In this document: positions 1 through 7,863 of the stretch, one piece after another
Layout of the letters: each line of letters opens with the position of its first letter
Position numbering within the stretch: the first letter of the stretch is position 1
Assembly (NCBI RefSeq): GCF_000482505.1
Contig: NZ_AXVL01000019.1
Span: 1 to 64,000 of the forward strand
Origin: Leptotrichia trevisanii DSM 22070
Lineage (GTDB): Bacteria > Fusobacteriota > Fusobacteriia > Fusobacteriales > Leptotrichiaceae
Direction of reading: 5' to 3'
Length of the DNA: 64,000 nt
Made by a program: the position numbers and the translations under genes
The notes under the pieces: generated by a model
Told to the model about the DNA's origin: nothing
Seen by the model: the letters and a program-made list of their open reading frames with translations, nothing else
Databases searched by the model: none

Positions 1-186
1 GGCAGGCTTAAAGAGGCAATTGATGCTTTCAGGAAAAACATTGCCGTGTCAAGATATTCATTTTATCAAAGGCAGATGTACAGGACTTTCGGGATGAATC
101 CTTTTTACTGTCCAGCATGCAAGGTTAAAATGATTGTATGGGAATTTTATCATTACAGATATCCGCCCCTCAAAAAATACTATTAA
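1..186 (+). CDS. C-terminal end of a transposase (IS91/Y2-like), cut by the window edge
   Basis: The frame is open from base 1 to a TAA at 184-186 and encodes 61 residues with no start inside the window. The tail contains a Cys-x-x-Cys pair (CPACK) followed by an aromatic, basic end (WEFYHYRYPPLKKYY). This resembles the C-terminus of transposases of the IS91 / Y2_Tnp type, which are HUH-family single-strand transposases, but this is pattern memory rather than an alignment. It is the only plus-strand gene in the first 30 kb, which fits an inserted element. A short inverted repeat (197-213) and a terminator-like hairpin (258-279) follow directly. Only the tail is visible, so whether the element is intact cannot be told. 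Confidence 0.5.
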   Translation, partial: GRLKEAIDAFRKNIAVSRYSFYQRQMYRTFGMNPFYCPACKVKMIVWEFYHYRYPPLKKYY

Positions 187-196
187 TATTTTATTA

Positions 197-213
197 ATCC
201 AACTAGGTTGGAT
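197..213. repeat. short inverted repeat just past the transposase stop
   Basis: ATCCAAC and GTTGGAT form a 7-bp stem around TAG, 10 bases after the transposase stop. It is followed by TGTCGTAGAC, a 10-mer that also occurs beside the hairpins at 5564-5573. Hairpins near the right end are typical of single-strand (HUH) transposons, so this may mark the element end. No target duplication can be checked because the left end is outside the window. Confidence 0.35.
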
Positions 214-257
214 ATTTTGTCGTAGACATTTGTATATTTATTTGACAAAAGAAAAGG

Positions 258-279
258 AAAAGAGGCTGATGCCTCTTTT
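258..279. terminator. bidirectional hairpin terminator between the transposase and SPFH gene
   Basis: AAAAGAGGC and GCCTCTTTT form a 9-bp perfect stem with a TGAT loop. Because the arms carry A and T runs at their outer ends, the structure could end transcription from both the plus-strand transposase and the minus-strand gene ending at 376. Confidence 0.6.
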
Positions 280-375
280 AAAATTATCAAATATATCAGT
301 AAATACCTAAAAAATATGAATTTAATTTCCTTATAAACAAAAAAAGACTGAACATTTTGTCCAGTCCCATATATC

Positions 376-1290
376 CTATTTTTGTTCCACATCTTTATCT
401 TTTTTAGCAAGTTCCGAAAATGCTGTAACCATTCCAGCCAGATTTTGCAGCTCACTTGGAATAATAATTTTTGTTGATTTTCCGTCTGCCACTTTTTCAA
501 ATGTTTCCATTCCTTTTAATGACAATACCTCTTTTGTTGGTGCAGCTTCATTTAATAATTTTAATGCTTCCGCTTGTGCTTTTTGAATTGATAAAATTGC
601 TTCCGCACGTCCTTCCGCTTCTTTTATCTGTTGTTCCTTTTTGGCTTCTGCTCTTAAAATTGCAGCCTGTTTTTCTCCTTCCGCAACCAAGATTGCTGCT
701 TCTCTTTTTGCCTGTGCTTCCAGAATGTTTGCCCTTTTTTCACGTTCCGCCTTCATTTCCTTTTCCATTGCTACACGAATATCGGCTGGTGGCAAGATGC
801 TTTTCAATTCCACACGGTTTACTTTTATTCCCCAAGGATCTGTAGCATCATCCAGTTCCTGACGCATTTTTGTGTTGATAATATCTCTCGAAGTCAATGT
901 CTGATCGACTGTCATATCTCCAATAATATTTCTCAAAGTTGTTGCTGTCAAATTTTCAATTGCTGAAAGTGGACGTTCTACTCCATAAGTGTACAGCTTT
1001 GGATCAGTTATTTGAAAATAAACAACTGTATCAATTTGCATTGTGGCGTTATCCTTTGTAATAACAGGCTGAGGAGGAAAATCCACAACTTGTTCCTTTA
1101 ACGACACACTTCTTGCAACTCTGTCAAAAAATGGATTCAGAAAACTAAGCCCTGAACTTAGGGATCTGTCATATTTCCCCAATTTTTCAATAATAAGTAC
1201 ACGTGATTCTGGCACAATCTTTACTGATTTAAAAATGTAAATTAATGCAATTACAATAAGAACAACTATAAACGGCAAAGTCCAAACCAT
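376..1290 (-). CDS. qmcA: SPFH/stomatin-family membrane protein (QmcA-like)
   Basis: A 304-residue protein with one N-terminal membrane segment (about residues 3-22), then an SPFH/band-7 domain (about 23-190, including PESRVLIIEKLGKYDRSL) and a long Ala/Glu/Lys-rich coiled coil (about 170-245, repeats of EAxAKREAAI type). The family forms oligomeric rings at the membrane and is linked to membrane organisation and FtsH-type proteolysis; this role is family knowledge, not shown here. AGGAGG lies 10 bases before the ATG. The gene lies 28 bases downstream of an NfeD-like gene on the same strand. NfeD and SPFH proteins are a well known conserved pair, which supports both calls. Confidence 0.88.
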   Translation of the reverse strand: MVWTLPFIVVLIVIALIYIFKSVKIVPESRVLIIEKLGKYDRSLSSGLSFLNPFFDRVARSVSLKEQVVDFPPQPVITKDNATMQIDTVVYFQITDPKLYTYGVERPLSAIENLTATTLRNIIGDMTVDQTLTSRDIINTKMRQELDDATDPWGIKVNRVELKSILPPADIRVAMEKEMKAEREKRANILEAQAKREAAILVAEGEKQAAILRAEAKKEQQIKEAEGRAEAILSIQKAQAEALKLLNEAAPTKEVLSLKGMETFEKVADGKSTKIIIPSELQNLAGMVTAFSELAKKDKDVEQK

Positions 1291-1318
1291 AATAATATTA
1301 CCTCCTATTTTTTTTATA

Positions 1319-1744
1319 TTATTTTCTTTCTAAAATTATTTTGTTACCTTTAAAGCCTTTAATTTTAACTATTTCCCCATTTGACAATATTTCCTCACTT
1401 ACACCTGTCCAAATGGAACCTTTAAATTTTACTTCATATTCCTTTTCAGTCTTTTTAGTATCCACTACTTTTTCAATTTTTACATCAGTCCCTTTCATGC
1501 TTGCATCAAAATTTGTCTTTCTTTGTAATTCAATGTATCTTCTCAAGACTGGACGTGTAAAAATTAGGAAAATTATCGTAAGTACAGCAAATATTAAAAA
1601 CTGTATTAGCGAATCTTCTATAAAATTTGCAAGAAACATTACAATTAAAGCTGAAAGTGCAAACCAGATTGTTACAAGTCCTGGAATAATTATTTCCAGA
1701 ATTGCTGCTGTTCCTGACAAAATTGCCCAAAATAATGCTCCCAT
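1319..1744 (-). CDS. nfeD: NfeD-like membrane protein with OB-fold tail
   Basis: A 141-residue protein with three hydrophobic segments (about residues 5-24, 27-42 and 46-64), then a soluble basic region ending in a small beta-rich domain (about 85-141, GTDVKIEKVV through GEIVKIKGFKGNKIILERK) typical of the NfeD OB fold. This is the short form without the ClpP-like protease domain. AAGGAG lies 8 bases before the ATG. It is the first gene of a two-gene operon with the SPFH protein downstream; the two are thought to act together at the membrane. Confidence 0.85.
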   Translation of the reverse strand: MGALFWAILSGTAAILEIIIPGLVTIWFALSALIVMFLANFIEDSLIQFLIFAVLTIIFLIFTRPVLRRYIELQRKTNFDASMKGTDVKIEKVVDTKKTEKEYEVKFKGSIWTGVSEEILSNGEIVKIKGFKGNKIILERK

Positions 1745-1790
1745 TTCACTATCTCCTTTTTTATTTTATAAATACTTTAATTACAAAATC

Positions 1791-1904
1791 TTAAAGTCCT
1801 GAAAAACCTACACCAACATTAATTGAATTTGTCCCTTTTCCACCTGTACTGCTACAAGCTGTAATAGTAAATATAATCATAACTGAAATAATTAACTTTT
1901 TCAT
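1791..1904 (-). CDS. 37-residue lipoprotein, copy 1
   Basis: A small gene found by reading the region upstream of nfeD. It encodes MKKLIISVMIIFTITAC followed by SSTGGKGTNSINVGVGFSGL, 37 residues in all. The N-terminus is a lipoprotein signal peptide with lipobox ITAC, so the mature peptide would be only about 21 residues and lipidated at Cys17. GAGGTG lies 8 bases before the ATG; an earlier ATG in another frame runs straight into TGA. It has the same length and plan as the next gene upstream (1953-2066), including the string NVGVG. Function unknown. The signal peptide, lipobox, ribosome site and duplicate make it likely to be real. Confidence 0.75.
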   Translation of the reverse strand: MKKLIISVMIIFTITACSSTGGKGTNSINVGVGFSGL

Positions 1905-1952
1905 TTCATCTCACCTCTTTTTCAAAGTTTTCCTATTTAAGCGACTTGGAAT

Positions 1953-2066
1953 TTAAAAATACACTCCAACTCCACCATGCAGTCCGCCAGGCCCAACACC
2001 TACATTGGCTGATAAACACGAACTTAAAGCCAAAGCTAGCAAAACTAATATCAGCAGCTTTTTCAT
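1953..2066 (-). CDS. 37-residue lipoprotein, copy 2
   Basis: Encodes MKKLLILVLLALALSSC followed by LSANVGVGPGGLHGGVGVYF, again exactly 37 residues with the lipid-attachment Cys at position 17 (lipobox LSSC). GGAGG lies 6 bases before the ATG. The mature 21 residues are rich in Gly and Val, and NVGVG is shared with the neighbouring copy, so the two look like diverged tandem duplicates. There are 48 bases between them on the same strand. Small Gly/Val lipoproteins of this kind are common in diderm genomes but their role is not known to me. Confidence 0.75.
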   Translation of the reverse strand: MKKLLILVLLALALSSCLSANVGVGPGGLHGGVGVYF

Positions 2067-2172
2067 ATTTCCTCCATTTTAAATTTATTTTACTTAATAT
2101 ATTTTACAACATAATTTTAATTTTGCAAGTTTTTTTATTCATTAAACTTGTTTGATAACCTAAATTTCAATA

Positions 2173-4818
2173 TTATCTATACAAATTCATTGACTCCTTA
2201 AATTTGGCAATTTTATTTTCAAGCTCCTCCTTTATTCTTCTTTCTTTTTCCACAGCTTCAGGTTTCGCCTTGTTTACAAAATTTTCATTAGATAATTTTT
2301 TTAACACCTTATCCAGCTCAACTTGAGTTTTTTCAATGCTTTTTTCCAGTTTTTCAATTTCCTTATCCAAATCAATTAAATCAGCAAGCGGTATATAAAT
2401 TTCAGTTGTATCAACTAATCTGAATCCTACAAGTTTCGGAATTTCCACATTAAATTCATATTTTTCAACATTTGCCAGTCTATCTAATATTTTGGCATTA
2501 TTTTGTAAAATATTCCTTGCATTTTCATCAGCTGTCTTGAAAATAACTTCAATTTTCTTAGATGGCGACACATTTGCTTCTCCACGAATATTTCTAATTG
2601 CCGAAACAATTTCCTTCAGATAGTCAAATTCCTTTTCAGCTTCAATATTTACAAACTCTTTTTCCTCTTTTGGAAAGTCTGATAACATAATTGTTTCTTC
2701 GCCAGTCTGCAATTTTTGCCAAATTTCCTCAGTAATAAATGGCATAAACGGATGTAGCATTTTCAGCCCTTTGTCAAGAACGTGTCTTAACACCCATTGT
2801 GCCATAACTTTATCACTGCCTTCCTGTCCATAAACACGTGTTTTGGCAATTTCCACATACCAGTCACAGAAATCTCCACGGAAAAATTCGTATGCCAATT
2901 TTGCAGCAGCGTCCAATTCGTATTTTTCCATATTTTCATTAATTAATTTTGAAGCAGTCTGTAATTTGGATAAAATCCATTTATCTTCAAGTTTAAATTC
3001 CGAATTATTCACAGTTGTTGAAACATCGAAATCTTCCAAATTTGACAATACAAATCTTGACGCATTCCAAACTTTATTTGCAAAAGCTGAACCCATTTCA
3101 AGCAATTTTTCTGAAAAATGGATGTCCTGCCCTTGTGAAGTATTGTATAAAAAGCTGAATCTTATTGCATCTGCACCGTATTTTGCTATTAAGTCAAGTG
3201 GATCAGGTGAATTTCCTAGAGATTTACTCATCTTTCTACCTTTTTCATCTCTTATAATTCCGTGCAAATAAACATAATTAAATGGAATTTCATCTTTTAT
3301 ATAAAGGCTCATCATTACCATTCTTGCAACCCAGAAGAATAATATGTCCGCCCCTGTAACAAGTGCATCTGTCGGAAAAAATTTTTTCAAGTCCTCAGTT
3401 TCATTTGGCCAGCCCAATGTTGAAAATGGCCATAATGCTGATGAAAACCAAGTATCAAGCACATCAGTTTCTTCTGTCAAGTTCACATCTTTTCCAAATT
3501 TTTCACGTGCCTGAATTTTTGCCTCTTCCAGACTTTTTGCCACAAAAACTGTTCCGTCTTCTGCATAATAGGCAGGTATTCTATGTCCCCACCAGATTTG
3601 ACGTGAAATTGTCCAGTCCCTTATGTTTTCCAACCAGTTGTAATAAACTTTTTCCCATCTTTTTGGTGTAATTTGAATTTTTCCATTTTTTACAACTTCC
3701 AGCGCTCTTTTTGCAAGCGGCTCCATTTTTACAAACCACTGTGTCGAAACTCTTGGCTCAATAACTGAATTACATCTGTAGCAATGCCCCACAGCATTTT
3801 TATGATCTTTTACTCCAACTAGCAGTCCCTGCTCTTCCAAATCGGCAAGTATAGCCTTTCTAGCAGCAAATCTTTCTAGCCCTTGATATTTCCCACCATT
3901 TTCATTTACATGCGCATCTTCTGTAAAAATATTTAAAAATGCAAGTCCAGTTCTTTTTGCCACTTCAAAGTCGTTAGGATCGTGTGACGGAGTCATCTTA
4001 ACTACTCCAGTCCCAAATTCCATATCCACATATTCATCTGCCACAATTGGAATTTCCCTGTTCATAAGCGGCAAAATGACAGTTTTCCCAATTAAGTGCT
4101 TGTATCTTTCATCATTTGGATTCACTGCAACTCCTGTATCTCCGAGCATTGTTTCAGGACGAGTTGTTGCAATTATCAATTCTTCGTCACTATCCTTGAT
4201 TGGGTATCTAATTTCCCAGATTTTTCCATTTTTATCCTCATGATTTACCTCGTCATCAGCAAGCGCTGTTTTGTCATGCGGACACCAGTTTACAATGTAT
4301 TCCCCACGATAAATGAGCCCGTCATTGTAAAGCTTGATGAACACTTCCTTTACAGCTTCTGAAAGCCCTTCATCCATAGTAAATCTTTCTCTTGACCAGT
4401 CTAGCGAGACTCCCAGTTTTCTAAGCTGCTTTGTAATCAGCCCGCCGTGTTTTTCCTTCCACTCCCAAGTTCTTCTCAAAAACTCATCATATCCTATTTC
4501 TTCCTTGGAAGTCCCTTCATCAGCCAGCATTCTCTCAACCTTATTTTGCGTAGCAATTCCAGCATGATCCATCCCTGGAATCCAAAGCGTATCAAACCCG
4601 CTCATTCTTTTATATCTAATAATCGCATCCTGTATTGAGTTGTTAAGCATATGACCCATATGCAGAATTCCCGTAACATTTGGTGGCGGAATCGCAATTG
4701 AATATCCTGGCTTTTCTGCATTGTGCTGTGCATTAAAATATCCTTTTTCTTCCCATATTTTATACCATTTATCTTCTATCTCGTTTGGTGAATAAACTTT
4801 GTTCAGTTCATTTGGCAT
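2173..4818 (-). CDS. valS: valyl-tRNA synthetase
   Basis: An 881-residue class I synthetase that charges tRNA-Val in the cytoplasm. The ATP-binding HIGH-type motif is HMGH at residues 53-56 (context PPPNVTGILHMGH) and the KMSKS loop is at residues 529-533. The middle insert carries the editing domain, and the C-terminal 70 or so residues form the Val-specific tRNA-binding coiled coil (DLIDLDKEIEKLEKSIEK and on). Length matches the family. GGAGG lies 8 bases before the ATG. No T-box leader was seen upstream. The gene stands alone behind the semiSWEET terminator. Confidence 0.97.
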   Translation of the reverse strand: MPNELNKVYSPNEIEDKWYKIWEEKGYFNAQHNAEKPGYSIAIPPPNVTGILHMGHMLNNSIQDAIIRYKRMSGFDTLWIPGMDHAGIATQNKVERMLADEGTSKEEIGYDEFLRRTWEWKEKHGGLITKQLRKLGVSLDWSRERFTMDEGLSEAVKEVFIKLYNDGLIYRGEYIVNWCPHDKTALADDEVNHEDKNGKIWEIRYPIKDSDEELIIATTRPETMLGDTGVAVNPNDERYKHLIGKTVILPLMNREIPIVADEYVDMEFGTGVVKMTPSHDPNDFEVAKRTGLAFLNIFTEDAHVNENGGKYQGLERFAARKAILADLEEQGLLVGVKDHKNAVGHCYRCNSVIEPRVSTQWFVKMEPLAKRALEVVKNGKIQITPKRWEKVYYNWLENIRDWTISRQIWWGHRIPAYYAEDGTVFVAKSLEEAKIQAREKFGKDVNLTEETDVLDTWFSSALWPFSTLGWPNETEDLKKFFPTDALVTGADILFFWVARMVMMSLYIKDEIPFNYVYLHGIIRDEKGRKMSKSLGNSPDPLDLIAKYGADAIRFSFLYNTSQGQDIHFSEKLLEMGSAFANKVWNASRFVLSNLEDFDVSTTVNNSEFKLEDKWILSKLQTASKLINENMEKYELDAAAKLAYEFFRGDFCDWYVEIAKTRVYGQEGSDKVMAQWVLRHVLDKGLKMLHPFMPFITEEIWQKLQTGEETIMLSDFPKEEKEFVNIEAEKEFDYLKEIVSAIRNIRGEANVSPSKKIEVIFKTADENARNILQNNAKILDRLANVEKYEFNVEIPKLVGFRLVDTTEIYIPLADLIDLDKEIEKLEKSIEKTQVELDKVLKKLSNENFVNKAKPEAVEKERRIKEELENKIAKFKESMNLYR

Positions 4819-4936
4819 TATTTTTTCCTCCTGTTTTAATTATATATATTTTTTATTTAATTTTTTTCATTTCATAAATCATATTGTATATTTTATCACA
4901 AAGCTGACTTTTTTTCTACTTTTATAAAAAAATTAA

Positions 4937-4984
4937 CAAAAAAAGCTCACTAAAATGACTAACCATCACTCAAATGAACTTTTT
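4937..4984 (-). terminator. intrinsic terminator of the semiSWEET gene
   Basis: On the minus strand, AAAAGTTCATTTGAGTGAT and GTCATTTTAGTGAGCTTTT pair with several G-U wobbles and a small internal mismatch around a GGTTA loop, then a T run. It lies directly after the stop of the gene ending at 5011 and before valS. The wobbles make it a good hairpin only on the minus strand, matching gene direction. Confidence 0.6.
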
Positions 4985-5010
4985 ATAACAAATCTTTAAA
5001 ATTAAATTGT

Positions 5011-5268
5011 TTAAAATGCTGTAATTGTTGCAAGCAATCCAAAAATTACTCCCGGCAAGTTTGCTGCTGACAAGGGATAGTCCTTTTTTTCTTTTAAAAG
5101 TCCGTAACTTGTCCATATTGTACAGTTAATCGTCGCTGCCAGCGGCTGCAGGAAAAATGTTTTATTCCCATGCAAGTTTCCCATTATTTGTGGAACATAA
5201 GACACGTACATTATTACAGAAAGTAATGTTCCAAGCCATCCTAAAATTTTTAAATTTTTTTCACTCAT
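5011..5268 (-). CDS. SemiSWEET sugar transporter (PQ-loop family)
   Basis: An 85-residue protein with three membrane helices in a single triple-helix bundle. The PQ pair is at residues 25-26 (YVPQIMGN), in the first helix as in bacterial SemiSWEETs, and an Asn in the third helix (ANLPG) matches the substrate-pocket position. The family works as dimers that move small sugars passively through the inner membrane. GGGAGAG precedes the ATG, and a strong promoter lies upstream (5317-5344). The gene is monocistronic, between its own promoter and terminator, with no sugar-use genes beside it, so the substrate cannot be guessed. Confidence 0.85.
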   Translation of the reverse strand: MSEKNLKILGWLGTLLSVIMYVSYVPQIMGNLHGNKTFFLQPLAATINCTIWTSYGLLKEKKDYPLSAANLPGVIFGLLATITAF

Positions 5269-5316
5269 TTTGCTCTCTCCCTTCTTTGTAAGTTCAATTA
5301 ACTTGTATGATTTAGT

Positions 5317-5344
5317 AGTATATCACAAAATTTTAGAAAGTCAA
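5317..5344 (-). promoter_or_regulatory. sigma-70 type promoter for the semiSWEET gene
   Basis: On the minus strand TTGACT (5339-5344) and TATACT (5317-5322) are separated by 16 bases, about 50 bases upstream of the ATG at 5268. No competing site of similar quality was seen here. Confidence 0.65.
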
Positions 5345-5369
5345 TATTTAAAATAAAATTTTTTTACCT

Positions 5370-5710
5370 TATACTAAACCCCATTTAAATAACGAATTTA
5401 TTACAAATTTTTCTAATAAAGGATATAAACCTAATATTTTCAAGTAATTTAAGATATAATTTTTATTTTTTAAACAGAGTTTAGTATAATTAATCCGTCG
5501 GAGCATTTTTCTGTGCTGGCAAAACTGTTTGAGCATAGCGAGTCTTTTGTCAGTGCAGAAAAATGTCGTAGACTAGCCATAGGTTGTAGGATTTGTGGCA
5601 ATGAGCAATCCTACGAATATAAAAAATAAAAAAGTTGAATGATTATGAATTAGCTATTGAACAATTCTATTATAAAAATTTATTCTCATTTTTAAACGGG
5701 GTTTAGTATA
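5370..5710. mobile_element. MITE-like region with TATACTAAACCCC inverted ends
   Basis: The gene-free stretch 5345-5845 holds a non-coding element. Its left end TATACTAAACCCCATTTAAA (5370-5389) is matched 19 of 20 by the reverse complement of the right end at 5691-5710. A third, inward copy of the end (5469-5489, in right-end orientation, with more mismatches) closes a smaller unit of about 120 bp, 5370-5489, almost the same size as the related element at 17607-17728. The remainder holds a two-hairpin unit (5504-5616) of a different repeat family. It may be one element that took in another, or two elements side by side. It has no reading frame. Confidence 0.65.
5504..5616 (+). repeat. single two-hairpin unit (TGTTTGAGC...AGCGAGT family)
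   Basis: Hairpin A pairs CATTTTTCTG (5504-5513) with CAGAAAAATG (5556-5565) and, inside it, CTGGCAAAA with TTTTGTCAG, leaving a loop with TGTTTGAGCATAGCGAGT. Hairpin B pairs GTAGGATT (5586-5593) with AATCCTAC (5607-5614), with a loop TGTGGCAATGAGC. The same two loops, on quite different stems, occur twice in each of the large elements at 23521-23984 and 57518-57953. This is a solo half-copy. Confidence 0.7.
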
Positions 5711-5845
5711 AAAAAGACTACTTTACAATAGACCTGTTCAACAACCTAAGTTTTTTTATTTTCACAAGGGGTCAAGATCCCTTGCTTCAGAAGATTGGTT
5801 TTATCAAATTCTAAATGCATATAGTTTTCTAACAAGTCTAATAAG

Positions 5846-5869
5846 AAAAAAGCCAGTATTTCTACCAGC
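5846..5869 (-). terminator. terminator overlapping the stop codon of the last DUF2207 gene
   Basis: On the minus strand GCTGGTA, loop GAAA, then TACTGGC and six T. The stem (two G-U pairs) includes the final Trp codon and the TAG stop. The same arrangement, weaker, is seen at the ends of the two upstream paralogs. Confidence 0.55.
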
Positions 5870-7754
5870 TTCCTCCACCTCCCCCGCCGGAACCTCCGCC
5901 AGAGAAACCGCCCCCACTAAAGAAGCCGCCTCCGCCTGAGCCACTCTTGGATGAACTAAATTTTTCACTCATTATTTGCGATTTTCCACTGCTGTAACTT
6001 CTTGAAAATGCGTTCGTAAAACTGTAGTTGTTATAGGCGTGCATATGAGTGTGGCTATTTATATAAGATTCATTTATGTCGAAGTTGTATAATTTTATTG
6101 TTTTTTTCATTAATTTTATCGCCTCATTTTTTACTCCAAGTGCTACTGCAAAAGGCAAAATTCCATTAAAATATTCGATTAATTCCTTTACATTGTCAAA
6201 TTTTCTTATCTGATTCTCTTCCGCTGTTTTTATATACATTTTCATACCTTTCAGGTATTCTTTTTTTCTCAGCCCTTCATTTGTATATTTTCCAATTAAT
6301 TTTGCATAAATAATAAATAATGCTACAAAATATGTTACAAAAACAAAAATTTCAATTCCCTGATAAAAAGCCATCCCTAAAACCGCTATAATTATTACTC
6401 CCATTAACAGTTTTTTACTAACAGTTATCCAAATTCTATGAAAAAATGATCCTAACACTATAAACACATACAATATTATAAAAGGATTGAAAATCTCAAA
6501 ATTTGTCTGTGAAAATATAAAAATCATAAAAATAGGAATTACAAAATAAAATGGAACTAAAAAACTGCCATTGTTTTTATAAATTAGTCTATGATATTTT
6601 CCCTTCAAAATTTTAATAATGCTATTTCCAGTATTATAAAGCTGTTTTTCATTATCAAAAATATTATTCTTTTTTGAAGAAAGAGCATCAAATAGCATTC
6701 TTTCCTCTTCCGACAGTTCTGTTTTCTGTGTATACACTGTCTTAGATTCCTTGTTATATTTAATTTCACCATTAATTTTTTTGGCTACTATAAAACCTTT
6801 TGACAGTAATGTAAATATTCCTGCATTTAATATTTCCGCTATGTCCCTTTCACCATTTATATATGCTGCAAACATCGGAGAAATGTCTTTCGGCAAATTA
6901 AATTCTGGAATTATAGATTTTCCTTGCGGATCCCTTCCAAAAAGATTCCACGTTATGATTGAATAAATTGTAAGAAATAATAACAAAAATGGCAAAATTA
7001 TTACTGCAGGATTGGAAAGATATACAATTTGCAGCTTATCTGCCAAAGTCGGACTTATCTTATCTGTTTTTAAATTTAGCATAAATGTAAGTCCATTATT
7101 AGCCTCCAATTCTCTAGTTCCAATATTTATTTCCCCGTTATTTTCTGAAACGCCATAATTTTCGTCTTTTTCTCCATAACTTCCAGTATAAACTTCCAAT
7201 TTTTCAATTTCATTTTTTTTGATTTCCTGTCCATCAGGAAACCTTATAGTAACGTTTGCCTCTTCAATCGGAACATTCCAGAACTGTCCAATTGCATTGT
7301 AGTAAATCTGATAAATTCCATCCTTTTCAAACACAGCATTATAAATATCGTAATTCAGCTCATATCTGCTCCCAATCCTGTCCAAATTTACAAGCTTTGT
7401 TTTGGAACCTATTCTGTACCTTATCCCTTCATAGAAATGATTTTTCGTATACTCTTCGTCCTCTCCATCTCTTTTTATCCAATTCATTTTGATAAAAGAC
7501 TTATGAACATCAAATCCAAACCTTTTTGAACGCAAAGGAATATCTCTATAAATTCCGTGCTTAGGCTCTTCGCCAAACTGGTAATCAATCACTTCATTTA
7601 CTGTCAAAGTCCCATTTTTATTAATTTGCACTGTAACTTCATAATTTCTTATTTTTTCACTATGCAATATTACTGCAGCAAGCCTGCTTGAATTAAATAA
7701 AAACATCACCATGAATATAAATAATATTGAAAATTTTTTATTTTGAAATATCAT
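5862..7754 (-). CDS. DUF2207-family membrane protein, paralog 1
   Basis: A 630-residue protein: a hydrophobic signal segment (about residues 8-29), an extracytoplasmic DUF2207 domain (about 35-235, with the family-like stretch HGIYRDIP near residue 66), a membrane helix (about 248-270, ending TWNLFGRD), a cytoplasmic-type region, further helices at about 395-475 and a Gly/Ser-rich tail ending GGGGGGSW. The tail and fold are standard for the family; function is unknown, but envelope location and linkage to LemA are recurrent. It is the last gene of the DUF2339-DUF3999-LemA-DUF2207 cluster. Its first 57 codons and 5' flank are almost identical to those of the next paralog, pointing to recent duplication or conversion. 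Confidence 0.85.
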   Translation of the reverse strand: MIFQNKKFSILFIFMVMFLFNSSRLAAVILHSEKIRNYEVTVQINKNGTLTVNEVIDYQFGEEPKHGIYRDIPLRSKRFGFDVHKSFIKMNWIKRDGEDEEYTKNHFYEGIRYRIGSKTKLVNLDRIGSRYELNYDIYNAVFEKDGIYQIYYNAIGQFWNVPIEEANVTIRFPDGQEIKKNEIEKLEVYTGSYGEKDENYGVSENNGEINIGTRELEANNGLTFMLNLKTDKISPTLADKLQIVYLSNPAVIILPFLLLFLTIYSIITWNLFGRDPQGKSIIPEFNLPKDISPMFAAYINGERDIAEILNAGIFTLLSKGFIVAKKINGEIKYNKESKTVYTQKTELSEEERMLFDALSSKKNNIFDNEKQLYNTGNSIIKILKGKYHRLIYKNNGSFLVPFYFVIPIFMIFIFSQTNFEIFNPFIILYVFIVLGSFFHRIWITVSKKLLMGVIIIAVLGMAFYQGIEIFVFVTYFVALFIIYAKLIGKYTNEGLRKKEYLKGMKMYIKTAEENQIRKFDNVKELIEYFNGILPFAVALGVKNEAIKLMKKTIKLYNFDINESYINSHTHMHAYNNYSFTNAFSRSYSSGKSQIMSEKFSSSKSGSGGGGFFSGGGFSGGGSGGGGGGSW

Positions 7755-7863
7755 ATCTTATCTATCCTTATTTTTTAGTTATTCTCAAACTCTTTCAATA
7801 ACAAACTTTAAAAATTATATATATATTTAAAATTTATTTAAAAATCAGAAAAAACCAATATCC

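Noticed and set aside
471-862. Plus-strand frames of 73-124 codons opposite the SPFH gene
   Set aside because: They are antisense to the Ala/Glu/Lys coiled coil, whose codons lack stops on the other strand; composition is Leu/Phe/Pro shadow sequence without a ribosome site.
4819-4936. T-box leader upstream of valS
   Set aside because: The spacer is short and AT-rich, lacks a conserved T-box sequence and antiterminator, and the only hairpin belongs to the upstream semiSWEET gene.
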